Source of the DNA: Nesterenkonia halophila
Lineage (GTDB): Bacteria; Actinomycetota; Actinomycetes; Actinomycetales; Micrococcaceae
Assembly: GCF_009467795.1 (NCBI RefSeq)
Contig: NZ_WIAX01000006.1
Span: 1 to 64,000, forward strand
Direction: 5' to 3'
DNA length: 64,000 nt
How positions within the stretch are numbered: the stretch's first letter is position 1; every line of letters starts with the position of its first letter. Positions 32,493 through 40,921 of this stretch are shown here, one piece after another. Made by a program: the position numbers and the translations under genes. The notes under the pieces were generated by a model that ran no database searches, had not been told where the DNA came from, and was given only the letters and a program-made list of their open reading frames with translations.

Positions 32493-35400
32493 GTGAGCAG
32501 AGACGACATGAGCACCGCCGGATCGGCGGTGCACGAAGACCTGGTCAGCGCCGCGTCCACGGAGCAGGCCGTCGACCACGCCGCGGCGCGGGCCGACCGC
32601 GTCGCGGACCCCGCGGACCCGGTGGCGGCCTGGGCGGAGTCGCTGGACTCAGGCGCGGACAACGACACGATGCTGCGCTTCACCCCGTCGCGGCAGAACG
32701 CCGTCGACCTCACCGACGCCAACTCCTCGGGTCAGATGCAGCTCTTCGCCGGACGGCGCACGCGCCTGTCGACGCTGCTCAACGAGGACGCCGCCTTCGC
32801 GGCTGGACGCGAGGCCGCCGCGGCGATCCGCGCCAAGGTCCGCGAGATGTCCGAGGAGCGCGGCATCGACGTCGGGCATCTCGCCGCCGGCGTCGCCGGC
32901 TGGACCGAGGAGACCGCCGCCGGCGCCGAGCAGTTCACCGCCCCGGTGATGCTGGTGCCGGTCTCGCTGCGGCCGCGGCCCGACGGCGACGACTTCGAGG
33001 TCCAGTTCACCGCCCCGGCCCGGCTGAATCCGGCGCTGGCTCGGCATCTGGCCGACCGCCACGGACTCGTGCTGGATCCGGCCGAGTTCGAGGCCGCCGG
33101 ATACGCCACGGCGCGCTTCGACCCCTCGCGCACCTCCGAGCTGCTCGACCGGCTGGCCGCCCGCCGCGCCGGAGAGTCCGAGGACGGCGACGGTGCGCTG
33201 GGCTCGCTGCAGGTCTGGCGCCAGGTCTACCTGTCGACCTTCGCCGACGTCAGCGGTCTGGGTCGGCCCGCCGGGCTGGACTCGTCGCATCCGGTGCTGC
33301 GCGCGCTGGCCGCGTCCGAGCCGCTGTCACAGCCGGAGGCCGACGCCGAGGCGCAGGCGGCGCCGAGCCTGGACGACCGCGATCCGCAGGACGAACGACT
33401 GGTGGTCGACGCCGACGCCGATCAGCAGGCGGTGCTCGACGCCGTCGCGGCCGGGCAGTCGATAGCGGTGTCCGCCCCGCCGGGCACCGGACAGACGCAG
33501 ACGGCGGTCAACGCCGTCGCCGCGCTGGCCTGGGCGGGCAAACGCACTCTGGTGGTCTCCGAGCGGGCCGCCGCGGTGGAGGAGTTCACCCGCCGGCTCT
33601 CGCAGGCGCGGTTGGGCACGCTGGCGCTGCAGGTGCCGGCGTCGACGACCACCGAGGACCTCCGGCAGCAGCTCATCCGCGCGATCAAGCGGGTCGAGCG
33701 CTCCGAGCCGCCGCGACTGACCGGTCTGCAGGAGCGGCTGCGCGAGCGCCGGCACGAGCTCGTCGACCACGTGGACTCGCTGCACCAGGTGCGCAGCCGG
33801 TGGAGCTGCTCGCCGTATCAGGCGATGCAGGCGCTGGCGGCGCTGACCTCGCTGAACCCGGCGCCGTCGACGAGCGTGCGGCTCAAGCGCTCGGTGCTGG
33901 ACACCACAGTGGACCGCAGCCAGGTCACGGTGAAGCTCGTGCGCGCCGCCGAGCTGGGCGCCTTCTCCGCCGAGACCCGGCGCAGCCCCTGGTACAACGC
34001 CCGGCCGCGGAATCGGCAGGAGACCGACGACGCGGCGGCTCTGGTCGCCCGGCTGCGCGAGGAGCTGCCGCGGCTGAAGGGCCACATGGAGACTGCGGCC
34101 GCGGTCACCGGGCTGCGGCCGGGGACCTCCTTCTCCGACTGGCACGCCCAGGTGATGCTCTTCCAGCGGGTGCAGGAGTCGCTGGGGAAGTTCGCCCATG
34201 ACGTCTACACCAAGCCGGTCGACGACCTGATCGCCGCCACGGCCCCGGGCTGGTGGCGCAAGCAGCACGGTGTGGAGATGACCTCCATCGCCCGCTCGCG
34301 GCTGCGCCGGGTGGCCAAGGAGTACATCCGCCCCGGCGTCTCCATCCATGATCTGCATTCCTCGCTGGTCGAGGTCCAGACCGAGCGCGAGGAGTGGGCC
34401 GAGCACGCCGTCGACGAGGTCCGGCCGAAGGTCCCGAAGAACCTGGACCGGCTGGCCGACGCAGTGGGCGCCGTGCAGTCGCATCTGGAGAAGCTCGTCG
34501 AGGTGCTCGACCCCGACGTCGCCGAGCGGCAGCTGCACGGCGTCGCCGGCGGCTCCGAGCCGGCCGGCGGCGACGGCGCCGCGGACTCGGCCGGCTCCGG
34601 GCGTCGAACGCTGCTGGACATCCCGTTCGCCCGCATGGTCGACATCGTCGAGGCCCTCGCCGAGGACCCGGAGCCGCTGGAGACGCTGCCCGAGCGCACG
34701 CTGGTCACCGAGCAGCTGCGCGAGCAGGGCTTCCGGGAGCTGATGGAGGACCTGGCCGAGCGCGAGGTCCCGGCCGAGCGCGTCGCCGACGAGCTGGAGC
34801 TGGCCTGGTGGCAGTCCACGCTGGAGGCGATGATCTCCGGCGACGACTATCTCGCGATGACCTCGGGGGAGAATCTGCGGCGCATCGAGGAGGAGTTCCG
34901 CGCCGCCGACGCCGCCCACATCGAGGCCGGCGCCCGGCGGCTGGACCACAGCCTGTCGGTCCGCTGGAAGTCCGCCGTCGAGGCTCATCCCCAGGCCGCA
35001 GCGCGGCTGAAGGAGCTGCTGCGCGACGGCAGCCCGACGGTCGCGGCGCTGGACGAGGTCGCCGACGAGCTGGTCCAGCCGCTGGTCCCGGTCTGGACGA
35101 GCTCCCCGCTGGGTCTGGTCGAGCAGTTCCCCGAGGACCTGCGCGCCGACGCGGTGGTGCTGCTCGACGCCGAATCGCTGTCCACGGCGTCGGCGCTGGG
35201 CGCGATCACCCGCGGCGCGCAGGTGGTCGCCTTCGGCGACCCGGCGACCGGGGTGCCGAAGCCGCTGCAGATCTCCGCCGATCCGACGGCTCCGGCCGTC
35301 GGCCGGGAGGTCCCCGAGTCGATCCTCGACCGGCTGGCCCGGGTGCTGCCGGTGCACCGGCTGCGCCGCGTGCACCGCGGCGTGGACCAGGAGCTCACCG

Positions 35401-36533
35401 AGCAGCTCTCCGAGGAGGTCTACGACGGCGACCTGATGCGCCTGCCCGACGCCGCGCAGCTGACCGGCCAGGGGCGCCGGCTGACGGCGGAGTCGCTCGC
35501 CGAGTCCTCTGCCGTGCCGAGCGCCGGCGACGTCCCCGACTCGCCGACGCGCGAGGTCAACCGCGTCGTCGACATGGTCTTCGACCACATCCGGTCCCGG
35601 CGGGACGCCTCGCTGGCGGTGATCACCGGCTCGGAGCGCCACGCCCGCCGGGTGGCCGACGCGTTGAAGGTGAATCTGGCCAACCACTCCTGGGCCCGGG
35701 GCTTCTTCGAGGCCGAGGGGCGCGAGCGGTTCGTCGTCGCACCGGTGGAGCGGGCCCATCACCTGGTCCGTGACCAGGTGATCTTCTCGCTGGGCTTCGG
35801 CCGCGGCGTGGCCGGCGACCCGGTGCGCGAGTTCGGCGCTCTCTCCGGCCCCCGCGGCCGCGAGTACGCCGCCGTCGCCGCCACCCGAGCGCGCGAGCAG
35901 CTGCGTCTGGTGACCTCGCTGACGCCGGACCAGCTCGACGTCGCGTCGTTGGATCCGGGAGCGGCGCTGGTGATGCGGCTGGTCGACCGCGGCCTGCGGG
36001 GCGGCGGCAACCCGACGGCGTCGGCGACGCTGACCGACCCGCTGGTGCTGGACCTGGTCGACCGCATCCGGGCTCGCGGCGGTCGGGTCGAGGACGGCTT
36101 CCACGGGACGCTGGATCTCGCGGCCTGCCCGCGCAAGATCTCGCCGCAGGTGCCGGTCACCCCGGTGGCGATGGTCTCCGACGGCACCGACGGCTATGCG
36201 GCGATGTCAGTGCGCGAGCGCTCCCGGCAGAATCCCGAGCAGTTCGAGCAGCTGGGCTGGACCCACGTGGTGCTCTGGACCATCGAGGTCTTCACCGATC
36301 CGGCGCGCTGCACGGAGACGGTCGCCGAGAAGGTCGGTCTGGCCGCCGGACCGGAGTTCGCCGAGCACGGCCGCATCGCGCTGAAGACCACCGGCGCTCT
36401 GGCCGACCGCGAACCGGAGGAGGCTGTCGGGGCCCGCGTGCGCTTCGGCGGGGCCGCCGACGTCGGCGACGAGGACTCCCGGCGCCGCGCGACGACTGAG
36501 CCGTCGTCGCGTCAGCACGACCGGACCAGCTGA
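32493..36533 (+). CDS. Large superfamily 1 helicase-like protein with degenerate ATPase motifs
   Basis: Protein of 1,346 aa related to the AAA/SF1 helicases that follow guaA in Micrococcales. The Walker A-like loop near residue 330 reads APPGTGQTQT: the invariant Lys is Gln334. The Walker B-like segment reads VVLLDAESL (Asp892) where helicases have DEAS. A motif III-like VVAFGDPATGVPKPL and a C-terminal REYAAVAATRAREQLRLV block remain. A ~320-residue N-terminal domain and a long coiled middle (500-850) surround these. Loss of the nucleotide-binding Lys argues against normal ATP-driven unwinding; a binding or scaffold role is possible. GTG 32493 is chosen over ATG 32508 because GGAAGG lies 6 nt before it. 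Confidence 0.8.
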   Translation: MSRDDMSTAGSAVHEDLVSAASTEQAVDHAAARADRVADPADPVAAWAESLDSGADNDTMLRFTPSRQNAVDLTDANSSGQMQLFAGRRTRLSTLLNEDAAFAAGREAAAAIRAKVREMSEERGIDVGHLAAGVAGWTEETAAGAEQFTAPVMLVPVSLRPRPDGDDFEVQFTAPARLNPALARHLADRHGLVLDPAEFEAAGYATARFDPSRTSELLDRLAARRAGESEDGDGALGSLQVWRQVYLSTFADVSGLGRPAGLDSSHPVLRALAASEPLSQPEADAEAQAAPSLDDRDPQDERLVVDADADQQAVLDAVAAGQSIAVSAPPGTGQTQTAVNAVAALAWAGKRTLVVSERAAAVEEFTRRLSQARLGTLALQVPASTTTEDLRQQLIRAIKRVERSEPPRLTGLQERLRERRHELVDHVDSLHQVRSRWSCSPYQAMQALAALTSLNPAPSTSVRLKRSVLDTTVDRSQVTVKLVRAAELGAFSAETRRSPWYNARPRNRQETDDAAALVARLREELPRLKGHMETAAAVTGLRPGTSFSDWHAQVMLFQRVQESLGKFAHDVYTKPVDDLIAATAPGWWRKQHGVEMTSIARSRLRRVAKEYIRPGVSIHDLHSSLVEVQTEREEWAEHAVDEVRPKVPKNLDRLADAVGAVQSHLEKLVEVLDPDVAERQLHGVAGGSEPAGGDGAADSAGSGRRTLLDIPFARMVDIVEALAEDPEPLETLPERTLVTEQLREQGFRELMEDLAEREVPAERVADELELAWWQSTLEAMISGDDYLAMTSGENLRRIEEEFRAADAAHIEAGARRLDHSLSVRWKSAVEAHPQAAARLKELLRDGSPTVAALDEVADELVQPLVPVWTSSPLGLVEQFPEDLRADAVVLLDAESLSTASALGAITRGAQVVAFGDPATGVPKPLQISADPTAPAVGREVPESILDRLARVLPVHRLRRVHRGVDQELTEQLSEEVYDGDLMRLPDAAQLTGQGRRLTAESLAESSAVPSAGDVPDSPTREVNRVVDMVFDHIRSRRDASLAVITGSERHARRVADALKVNLANHSWARGFFEAEGRERFVVAPVERAHHLVRDQVIFSLGFGRGVAGDPVREFGALSGPRGREYAAVAATRAREQLRLVTSLTPDQLDVASLDPGAALVMRLVDRGLRGGGNPTASATLTDPLVLDLVDRIRARGGRVEDGFHGTLDLAACPRKISPQVPVTPVAMVSDGTDGYAAMSVRERSRQNPEQFEQLGWTHVVLWTIEVFTDPARCTETVAEKVGLAAGPEFAEHGRIALKTTGALADREPEEAVGARVRFGGAADVGDEDSRRRATTEPSSRQHDRTS

Positions 36534-36537
36534 GCCG

Positions 36538-36894
36538 ATGCCCGCGGACCGCAGCGAGGATCGCGTCGAGGATGTCGTCGGGGCGGAGGGCGCCGAGCGG
36601 CCGAGCCCTCGGGGCCCGGGCGCCCGCGCGGTCCGGCGCGGGCGGCGCGGGGCGCGACGGGTGGTGGCTCCGGCGACGTCGGGCCGGCCGGAGTCCGAGG
36701 AGGCCCGGCGGTTCCACTCCGCCTCTGCCGACGGCGACGCGGCGACGCGCGAGCCGACGTCCGGCACGGCCGACGACGGCTCGGAGGAGTCGGCGCAGGC
36801 GCCGAGGACGCGCGTGGCCCGTCCGGCCGAGGGAGCCGAGCGGCTGAGCCCGCGCGACCGGTGGATCCTCGAGGAACGTCCGCCGCACTGGTGA
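36538..36894 (+). CDS. Short protein with C-terminal RPPHW motif
   Basis: A 118-aa protein starting 4 nt after the helicase-like gene stops. Almost all of it is low-complexity (Arg, Glu, Ala, Ser, Gly) and disordered. The last 16 residues, LSPRDRWILEERPPHW, look like a real short motif; I recall similar endings in other actinobacterial hypothetical proteins, but cannot check. Its position suggests cotranslation and a partner role with the helicase-like protein. Function unknown. Confidence 0.6.
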   Translation: MPADRSEDRVEDVVGAEGAERPSPRGPGARAVRRGRRGARRVVAPATSGRPESEEARRFHSASADGDAATREPTSGTADDGSEESAQAPRTRVARPAEGAERLSPRDRWILEERPPHW

Positions 36895-37009
36895 GACTCT
36901 CCGGGGCCTTCCTGCACAGGCCTCCGCTGTCCGCGTCGGACACGCCGTTCCGTCCACAGCTCCCCGGACGCTGCTGGTCGCCAGGGCCCGCTGCGGCGAC
37001 GCTGGAGCC

Positions 37010-38032
37010 ATGAGCACAGCCTCCCGTGGATCCGCCGCCTCCGCCGCCGGTTCTTCCCCGGCGCCGTCGCTTCCGCCGACGTCGCGTCGAGCCCGCCGTC
37101 TCGGCCAGCAGCAGCCGATGCGCCTGCCGGCCCCGCCGCGTCCCACTCCGGCTGCCGCGCGGAGCGGGACGCCCGATCCTGACTCCGTCACCGCGGATCC
37201 GCCCCCGCCGGGCCGCGGGGACCGGACGCGACCTGCGGGGCGGAGCCATCGATCCGGAAATTGGTCCGGGCGCCGGTCCGGGCGCCGGTCCGGCGGCCGG
37301 TCGGCGCGGCGACCGCGCGGAGAGCGTCCGCCGCGGATGGCGCGCCGGCTCCGCGGCGCCTCGTCGACGCGCGTGGTGCGCCGGATGCGCCTGCCGCTGG
37401 CGCTGCTCTTCGCCTGCTGCGCAGTGGCCGCGGGGATGCTCGCCGGCGGCACGGCGCCGCCGGGCGAGAGGGTCACCGTCGTGCGCACCACCGGCGAGGC
37501 CGCGGCGGGCGAGAGATTGGAGGCGGCCCAGCTGGAGACGGCCCGGGTCGAGGCCGCCTCAGTGCCGGCCGGGGCCGCGGCCGCCGCGTGGGGCGGGCCG
37601 GGGGAGGGCGGGGACGGGGCCGGAGAGGAGCTCCTCGACCGAGTGGCCGGACGTCAGGCGGCCGTGCCCCTGCCGCAGGGGGCCGTGGTCCTGGAGACTC
37701 AGCTCGTCGGGCCGGGGCTGCTCGACGGGCAGGATGAGGAGGTGGTGGCCATGCCGGTGCGGCCGGCCGACACGGCGCTGGTCGGGATGCTCACCCCGGG
37801 GCGTCGGGTCGACGTGCTGGTCTCCGGGTCAGGCCCGGAGGGCATGCCGCCGGCGGAGACGGTCGCGGAGGCGGCGCCGGTCCTCTGGACGCCGCAGAGC
37901 GTCTCCGACGACTGGCTGCCGGCTGATGATCAGGCCGGCGAGGTGGTGATCCTCGCCGTGGAGCCCGACGTCGCCGAGACGCTGGCCGAGGCCGCTCACC
38001 GTGGGCGGATCGATCTCAGCCTGGTCGAGTGA
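37010..38032 (+). CDS. SAF-domain / CpaB (RcpC)-like membrane protein
   Basis: Protein of 340 aa. The first ~110 residues are basic, Ser/Pro/Arg-rich and disordered. A membrane helix (MRLPLALLFACCAVAAGMLAGG) follows, then a SAF-like domain (TVVRTTGEAAAGERLEAAQLETARV..; LDRVAGRQAAVPLPQGAVVLETQLV) and an RcpC-like part (DTALVGMLTPGRRVDVLVSG.. to VVILAVEPDVAETLAEAAHRGRIDLSLVE). CpaB/RcpC proteins belong to Flp/Tad pilus systems; no other Tad gene is in the window. The ATG follows GGAGCC closely. Function uncertain. Confidence 0.78.
   Translation: MSTASRGSAASAAGSSPAPSLPPTSRRARRLGQQQPMRLPAPPRPTPAAARSGTPDPDSVTADPPPPGRGDRTRPAGRSHRSGNWSGRRSGRRSGGRSARRPRGERPPRMARRLRGASSTRVVRRMRLPLALLFACCAVAAGMLAGGTAPPGERVTVVRTTGEAAAGERLEAAQLETARVEAASVPAGAAAAAWGGPGEGGDGAGEELLDRVAGRQAAVPLPQGAVVLETQLVGPGLLDGQDEEVVAMPVRPADTALVGMLTPGRRVDVLVSGSGPEGMPPAETVAEAAPVLWTPQSVSDDWLPADDQAGEVVILAVEPDVAETLAEAAHRGRIDLSLVE
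37263..37298. repeat. 12-bp coding tandem repeat, three copies
   Basis: Units of GGTCCGGGCGCC (third copy diverged) encode SGRRSGRRSGGR in the disordered N-terminus of the SAF-domain protein. Confidence 0.8.
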
Positions 38033-38045
38033 GCCTGGTCGAGTG
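38018..38045. repeat. 14-bp tandem duplication across a stop codon
   Basis: Two exact copies of AGCCTGGTCGAGTG; the first contains the last codons and TGA of the SAF-domain gene, the second lies just beyond. It duplicates the coding end without changing the protein. Confidence 0.85.
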
Positions 38046-38051
38046 AGCACG

Positions 38052-38093
38052 GGCGGCCGGCCTGGTGCGGCGGCGCCGCGAGGGCCGGCCGCC
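38052..38093. terminator. Bidirectional hairpin between convergent genes
   Basis: An 11-bp perfect stem (GGCGGCCGGCC with GGCCGGCCGCC) has a 20-nt loop that itself contains GCGGCGCCGC. It lies between the SAF-domain and FmdB genes and could end both. Confidence 0.65.
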
Positions 38094-38119
38094 GGTGGGG
38101 GCGACCCGGTGCGTGCCGC

Positions 38120-38494
38120 TCAGGAGGAGGCGGCCTGGGCGCCGGAGCTGTTCGTGGATCCCGACGCGGCCGAGGAGGACTCGGATCCGGAGGAGCTCGT
38201 CGAGGACTCGGAGGAGCTCGAGGAGTTCGAGGATCCGGAGGAGGTCGACGACTCCGACGAGGAGCCGGAGGAGGACCCGGACGAGGAGCTCGAGGCACTG
38301 TCGGAGGACGAGCCGGAGCCGCGGGAGTCGTTGCGATAGAAGCCCGATCCCTTGAAGGTCACCCCGACGTTGCCGAACTTCTTGCGCAGCGTGCCGCCGC
38401 ATTCGGGGCACTCGGTCAGCGAATCCTCGCTGAACGGCTGGACGATGTCGAAGGCGTGGCCGCAGTCCTTGCAGCCATAGGCATAGGTGGGCAT
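38120..38494 (-). CDS. FmdB family zinc ribbon protein with Ser-rich tail
   Basis: Protein of 124 aa. Residues 1-45 form the FmdB-type zinc ribbon: MPTYAYGCKDCGHAFDIVQ, then ECPECGGTLRKKFGNVGVTFKGSGFY, with two CxxC pairs. The remaining ~70 residues are a tail made almost only of Ser, Gly, Thr and Asn. GAGGA lies 6 nt before the ATG and an AT-rich -10 stands about 65 nt upstream. The family is described as a putative regulatory protein, but its role is not established. Confidence 0.9.
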   Translation of the reverse strand: MPTYAYGCKDCGHAFDIVQPFSEDSLTECPECGGTLRKKFGNVGVTFKGSGFYRNDSRGSGSSSDSASSSSSGSSSGSSSESSTSSGSSNSSSSSESSTSSSGSESSSAASGSTNSSGAQAASS

Positions 38495-38558
38495 CGAGAT
38501 TCCTCGGGGGACAGGTCATGGCGGCGCGTCCGCCGCCGACGGATCGGGCAGACGCTCC

Positions 38559-38566
38559 ATTCTATA
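38559..38566 (-). promoter_or_regulatory. -10 region TATAGAAT of the FmdB gene
   Basis: TATAGAAT on the minus strand offers TATAGA or TAGAAT as -10, about 65 nt before the ATG; among the most AT-rich spots in the window. Confidence 0.5.
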
Positions 38567-38626
38567 CTGCGCCGCATCCCGCCCCCGCATCGCCGGCGGG
38601 GGACGCGGCATCGGCGGGCGCGTCGG

Positions 38627-39292
38627 TCATCCGGTCAGGTCGAGCCGCACCGGACCCTGCGCGGTGATCGCTCGGGCCACGCGCAGATCATGCGGTTCGA
38701 CCGGGATATCGCCGGCGGAGAGCAGCTCCTCAGGATGGACCACGGCGATCCGCTCCGGACCCGCGGCGCCCTCAGGATCGGCGCCCTCCGGCTCAGCGTC
38801 AATGCCCGCCGGACCGGCGTCGACCGTGTCCTCGCCGGTCTCAGGGCCCGGCCCCAGCAGGCGGTCGTAGTAGCCGCCGCCCTGCCCCAGGCGCACCCCG
38901 TCGCGGCCGACGGCCAGAGCCGGAACCAGCATCACGTCGACGTCCCTGGGGACCTCCAGAGCAGCGGGTTCTCCGGCGGGCTCGTCGAGGGGGAGCTGCC
39001 GACTGCGCCGCATCGTCGTCTCCGGGGTCCACGGGATCCACTCCATGCGGCGTGCGGGACCGGGCACCACGCGCGGCAGCAGCACAGTGCCGCCGCGCGC
39101 CAGGTGGGCGGTCAGGAACGGGCCGACATCGGGCTCGCCGGTCATCGGCCGGTAGGCGGCCACGACGGCCGTCGGGCGGATATGCGCCTGCAGCACCGCG
39201 GCGATCTGGTCGGCACGGCGGGCCTGCTCCGCGGCGTCGAGCCGGGTCCGGGCGGCACGCAGTCGGCGGCGCAGCTCAGTCTTCGTCGACAT
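38627..39292 (-). CDS. 5-formyltetrahydrofolate cyclo-ligase
   Basis: Enzyme of 221 aa (5-FCL, MTHFS) that uses ATP to turn 5-formyl-THF into 5,10-methenyl-THF. Family features: KTELRRRLRAARTRLD at the N-terminus, VVAAYRPMTGEPDVGPFL, and the signature VPALAVGRDGVRLGQGGGYYDRLL that binds ATP. An acidic insert (GPETGEDTVDAGPAGIDAEPE) interrupts the region after it. TAGGCT ends 6 nt before the ATG (leaderless) and contains the stop codon of the upstream GT4 gene. Pairing with FmdB downstream is common in actinobacteria. Confidence 0.95.
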   Translation of the reverse strand: MSTKTELRRRLRAARTRLDAAEQARRADQIAAVLQAHIRPTAVVAAYRPMTGEPDVGPFLTAHLARGGTVLLPRVVPGPARRMEWIPWTPETTMRRSRQLPLDEPAGEPAALEVPRDVDVMLVPALAVGRDGVRLGQGGGYYDRLLGPGPETGEDTVDAGPAGIDAEPEGADPEGAAGPERIAVVHPEELLSAGDIPVEPHDLRVARAITAQGPVRLDLTG

Positions 39293-39298
39293 GCCCCC

Positions 39299-39304
39299 AG
39301 CCTA
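39299..39304 (-). promoter_or_regulatory. -10 box TAGGCT overlapping the upstream stop codon
   Basis: The TAG of this -10 box is the stop codon of the GT4 glycosyltransferase gene (39304-39302). It ends 6 nt before the ATG of the cyclo-ligase gene, so the two genes are separate transcripts despite a 9-nt gap. Confidence 0.5.
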
Positions 39305-40921
39305 TCCGCCGCCTCCGACCTGCGGTGAGTGCGGCCCGCGGGAACGCCGCCGCCGGCGGGAACCGGGAGGCCGGCGAGGTCGGCGTCGTCGCCGTCGGCC
39401 GGAGGAGATCACGCCGGGTCGGGGGGAGCCGGCCTCGTCCGGCGTGCCGGCCGCCGTCGCGGTGTCCACCACCGGAATCGGCGTGGTCAGCCCCGCATGC
39501 GTGCTGCTGGGCAGGCTCAGCAGGCGCAGGACCTCGCCGGCGCGCCGCGTCCAGGTGTGGCGCTCGACGACGGCGGCCCGGCCGGCGAAGGCCATCCGCG
39601 CCCGCAGATCCGGCTGGTCGGCCAGCTGGCCCAGTGCCGCGGCCAGGGCGCCGACGTCGCCGGGCGGGACCAGCAGTCCGCGGTCGGCGTCGGAGATCCG
39701 CTCGGCCGAGTCCACCGGTTCACGGGTCGACTGGTCGCCGGAGGTGCCCTGCCGAGAGGCCGGGCTGCGCAGCAGCGCCGGCAGATCGCCGACGGCCGAG
39801 GCGACCACCGGCACGCCGCAGGCGAGGTGCTCGTAGACCGTCAGCGGCGAGATCGGCCGCCCCTCGCCCTCCTGCGCGGCGGGGAAGGGGGCCACGGCCA
39901 CGTCGACGCGAGTGAGCATCTGGGGCATGTCCGCAGAACGGATCGGTCCGTGGAACGTCACCTGACGGTAGGCGTCGAGCTCCGCGGCGCGGACCTGCAG
40001 CTGCTCCATCTGCGGGCCGCCGCCGATGATCTCCAGCATCCAGTCGCTTCGCCGCGGGTGGGGCGCCTCGGCCAGCGCGCGCAGCAGCAGGTCGATGTCG
40101 TGGCGGGGGTCGAGCGAGCCGACCAGCCCGACGGTGAACGGAGCCCCCGGGTCGCGGTCGGCGGGGATGAACCGGTCGGTGTTGACGCCGTGGGGGACCA
40201 CGGCGAGGCGGGACGCCGCCGCCTGCTCGGCCGCGGAGCCGCGCTCGGCACCCTGCTCGTCCTGTTCCTCCTGCTGGTCCGCGGCGTCGCTCCCGTCGCC
40301 GGCGAGCAGCTCGCCGGCCCACCGGGCCAGCGAGCTGGAGGCGCAGGTGATCAGGTCCGCCGCCGTCAGCGCGCGGACGGTGGGGGACCAGCAGGAGGTC
40401 GTCGCGTCGGTGCGCTCCTCCACCAGCGGGGCGTCGAGCTCCATGACCAGCTGGGCGGAATGTCCGGCGGCGGCCAGCTGCTCCTTCACCCGGGCGCCGG
40501 CGTCGGAGAACATCGAACAGCGCTCGTAGATCAGGTCGAACGGCACCGCCTCCTCGACGGCGCGGGAGGCCAGCTGCGCCGCGGCATGGCCGACGGCCTC
40601 GCGGCGAGCGTCGCCGGCGGACTCCGCCCCGGCCCCGCCGGATCCCGTCGGGGGCGCATCCTCGGCCTCGGCCGGCTGCACCGGACTCCGCGGCACCTCG
40701 ACCGGCACGGTGACCACCGGCAGGTCCCGCAGGCCGGCGGGCTTCAGTCCAGACCCCGTTCCCGAGGCCTCCTCCGGACGGTCCTGCCGGGTCAGGCAGA
40801 ACACGGTGACGTCGTGGCCGTGCGCCTGGAAGGCACGGATCATCTCCTGCACGCGGACCGAGGCCCCGGTCGTGCCGAAGAGCCCCACCGCAGGGTCGAC
40901 GAGCAGATAGGCGATCTTCAT
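39302..40921 (-). CDS. GT4-type glycosyltransferase
   Basis: GT-B fold glycosyltransferase, 539 aa. The N-terminal domain begins MKIAYLLVDPAVGLFGTTGASVRVQEMIRAF and is broken by two acidic Glu/Ala/Ser-rich inserts (around 75-105 and 205-235). The C-terminal nucleotide-sugar domain has VVPHGVNTDRFIP, FTVGLVGSLDPRHDIDLLLRA, and the E-x7-E region PLTVYEHLACGVPVVAS. The last ~50 residues are unusually basic ([20 protein letters not shown]). GGAAGGA precedes the ATG. Near galE, so probably part of surface glycan synthesis; donor and acceptor unknown. Confidence 0.9.
   Translation of the reverse strand: MKIAYLLVDPAVGLFGTTGASVRVQEMIRAFQAHGHDVTVFCLTRQDRPEEASGTGSGLKPAGLRDLPVVTVPVEVPRSPVQPAEAEDAPPTGSGGAGAESAGDARREAVGHAAAQLASRAVEEAVPFDLIYERCSMFSDAGARVKEQLAAAGHSAQLVMELDAPLVEERTDATTSCWSPTVRALTAADLITCASSSLARWAGELLAGDGSDAADQQEEQDEQGAERGSAAEQAAASRLAVVPHGVNTDRFIPADRDPGAPFTVGLVGSLDPRHDIDLLLRALAEAPHPRRSDWMLEIIGGGPQMEQLQVRAAELDAYRQVTFHGPIRSADMPQMLTRVDVAVAPFPAAQEGEGRPISPLTVYEHLACGVPVVASAVGDLPALLRSPASRQGTSGDQSTREPVDSAERISDADRGLLVPPGDVGALAAALGQLADQPDLRARMAFAGRAAVVERHTWTRRAGEVLRLLSLPSSTHAGLTTPIPVVDTATAAGTPDEAGSPRPGVISSGRRRRRRPRRPPGSRRRRRSRGPHSPQVGGGG

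Noticed and set aside
36895-37009. Promoter for the SAF-domain gene
   Set aside because: No -10 of the TANNNT type found elsewhere in the window is present in this gap.
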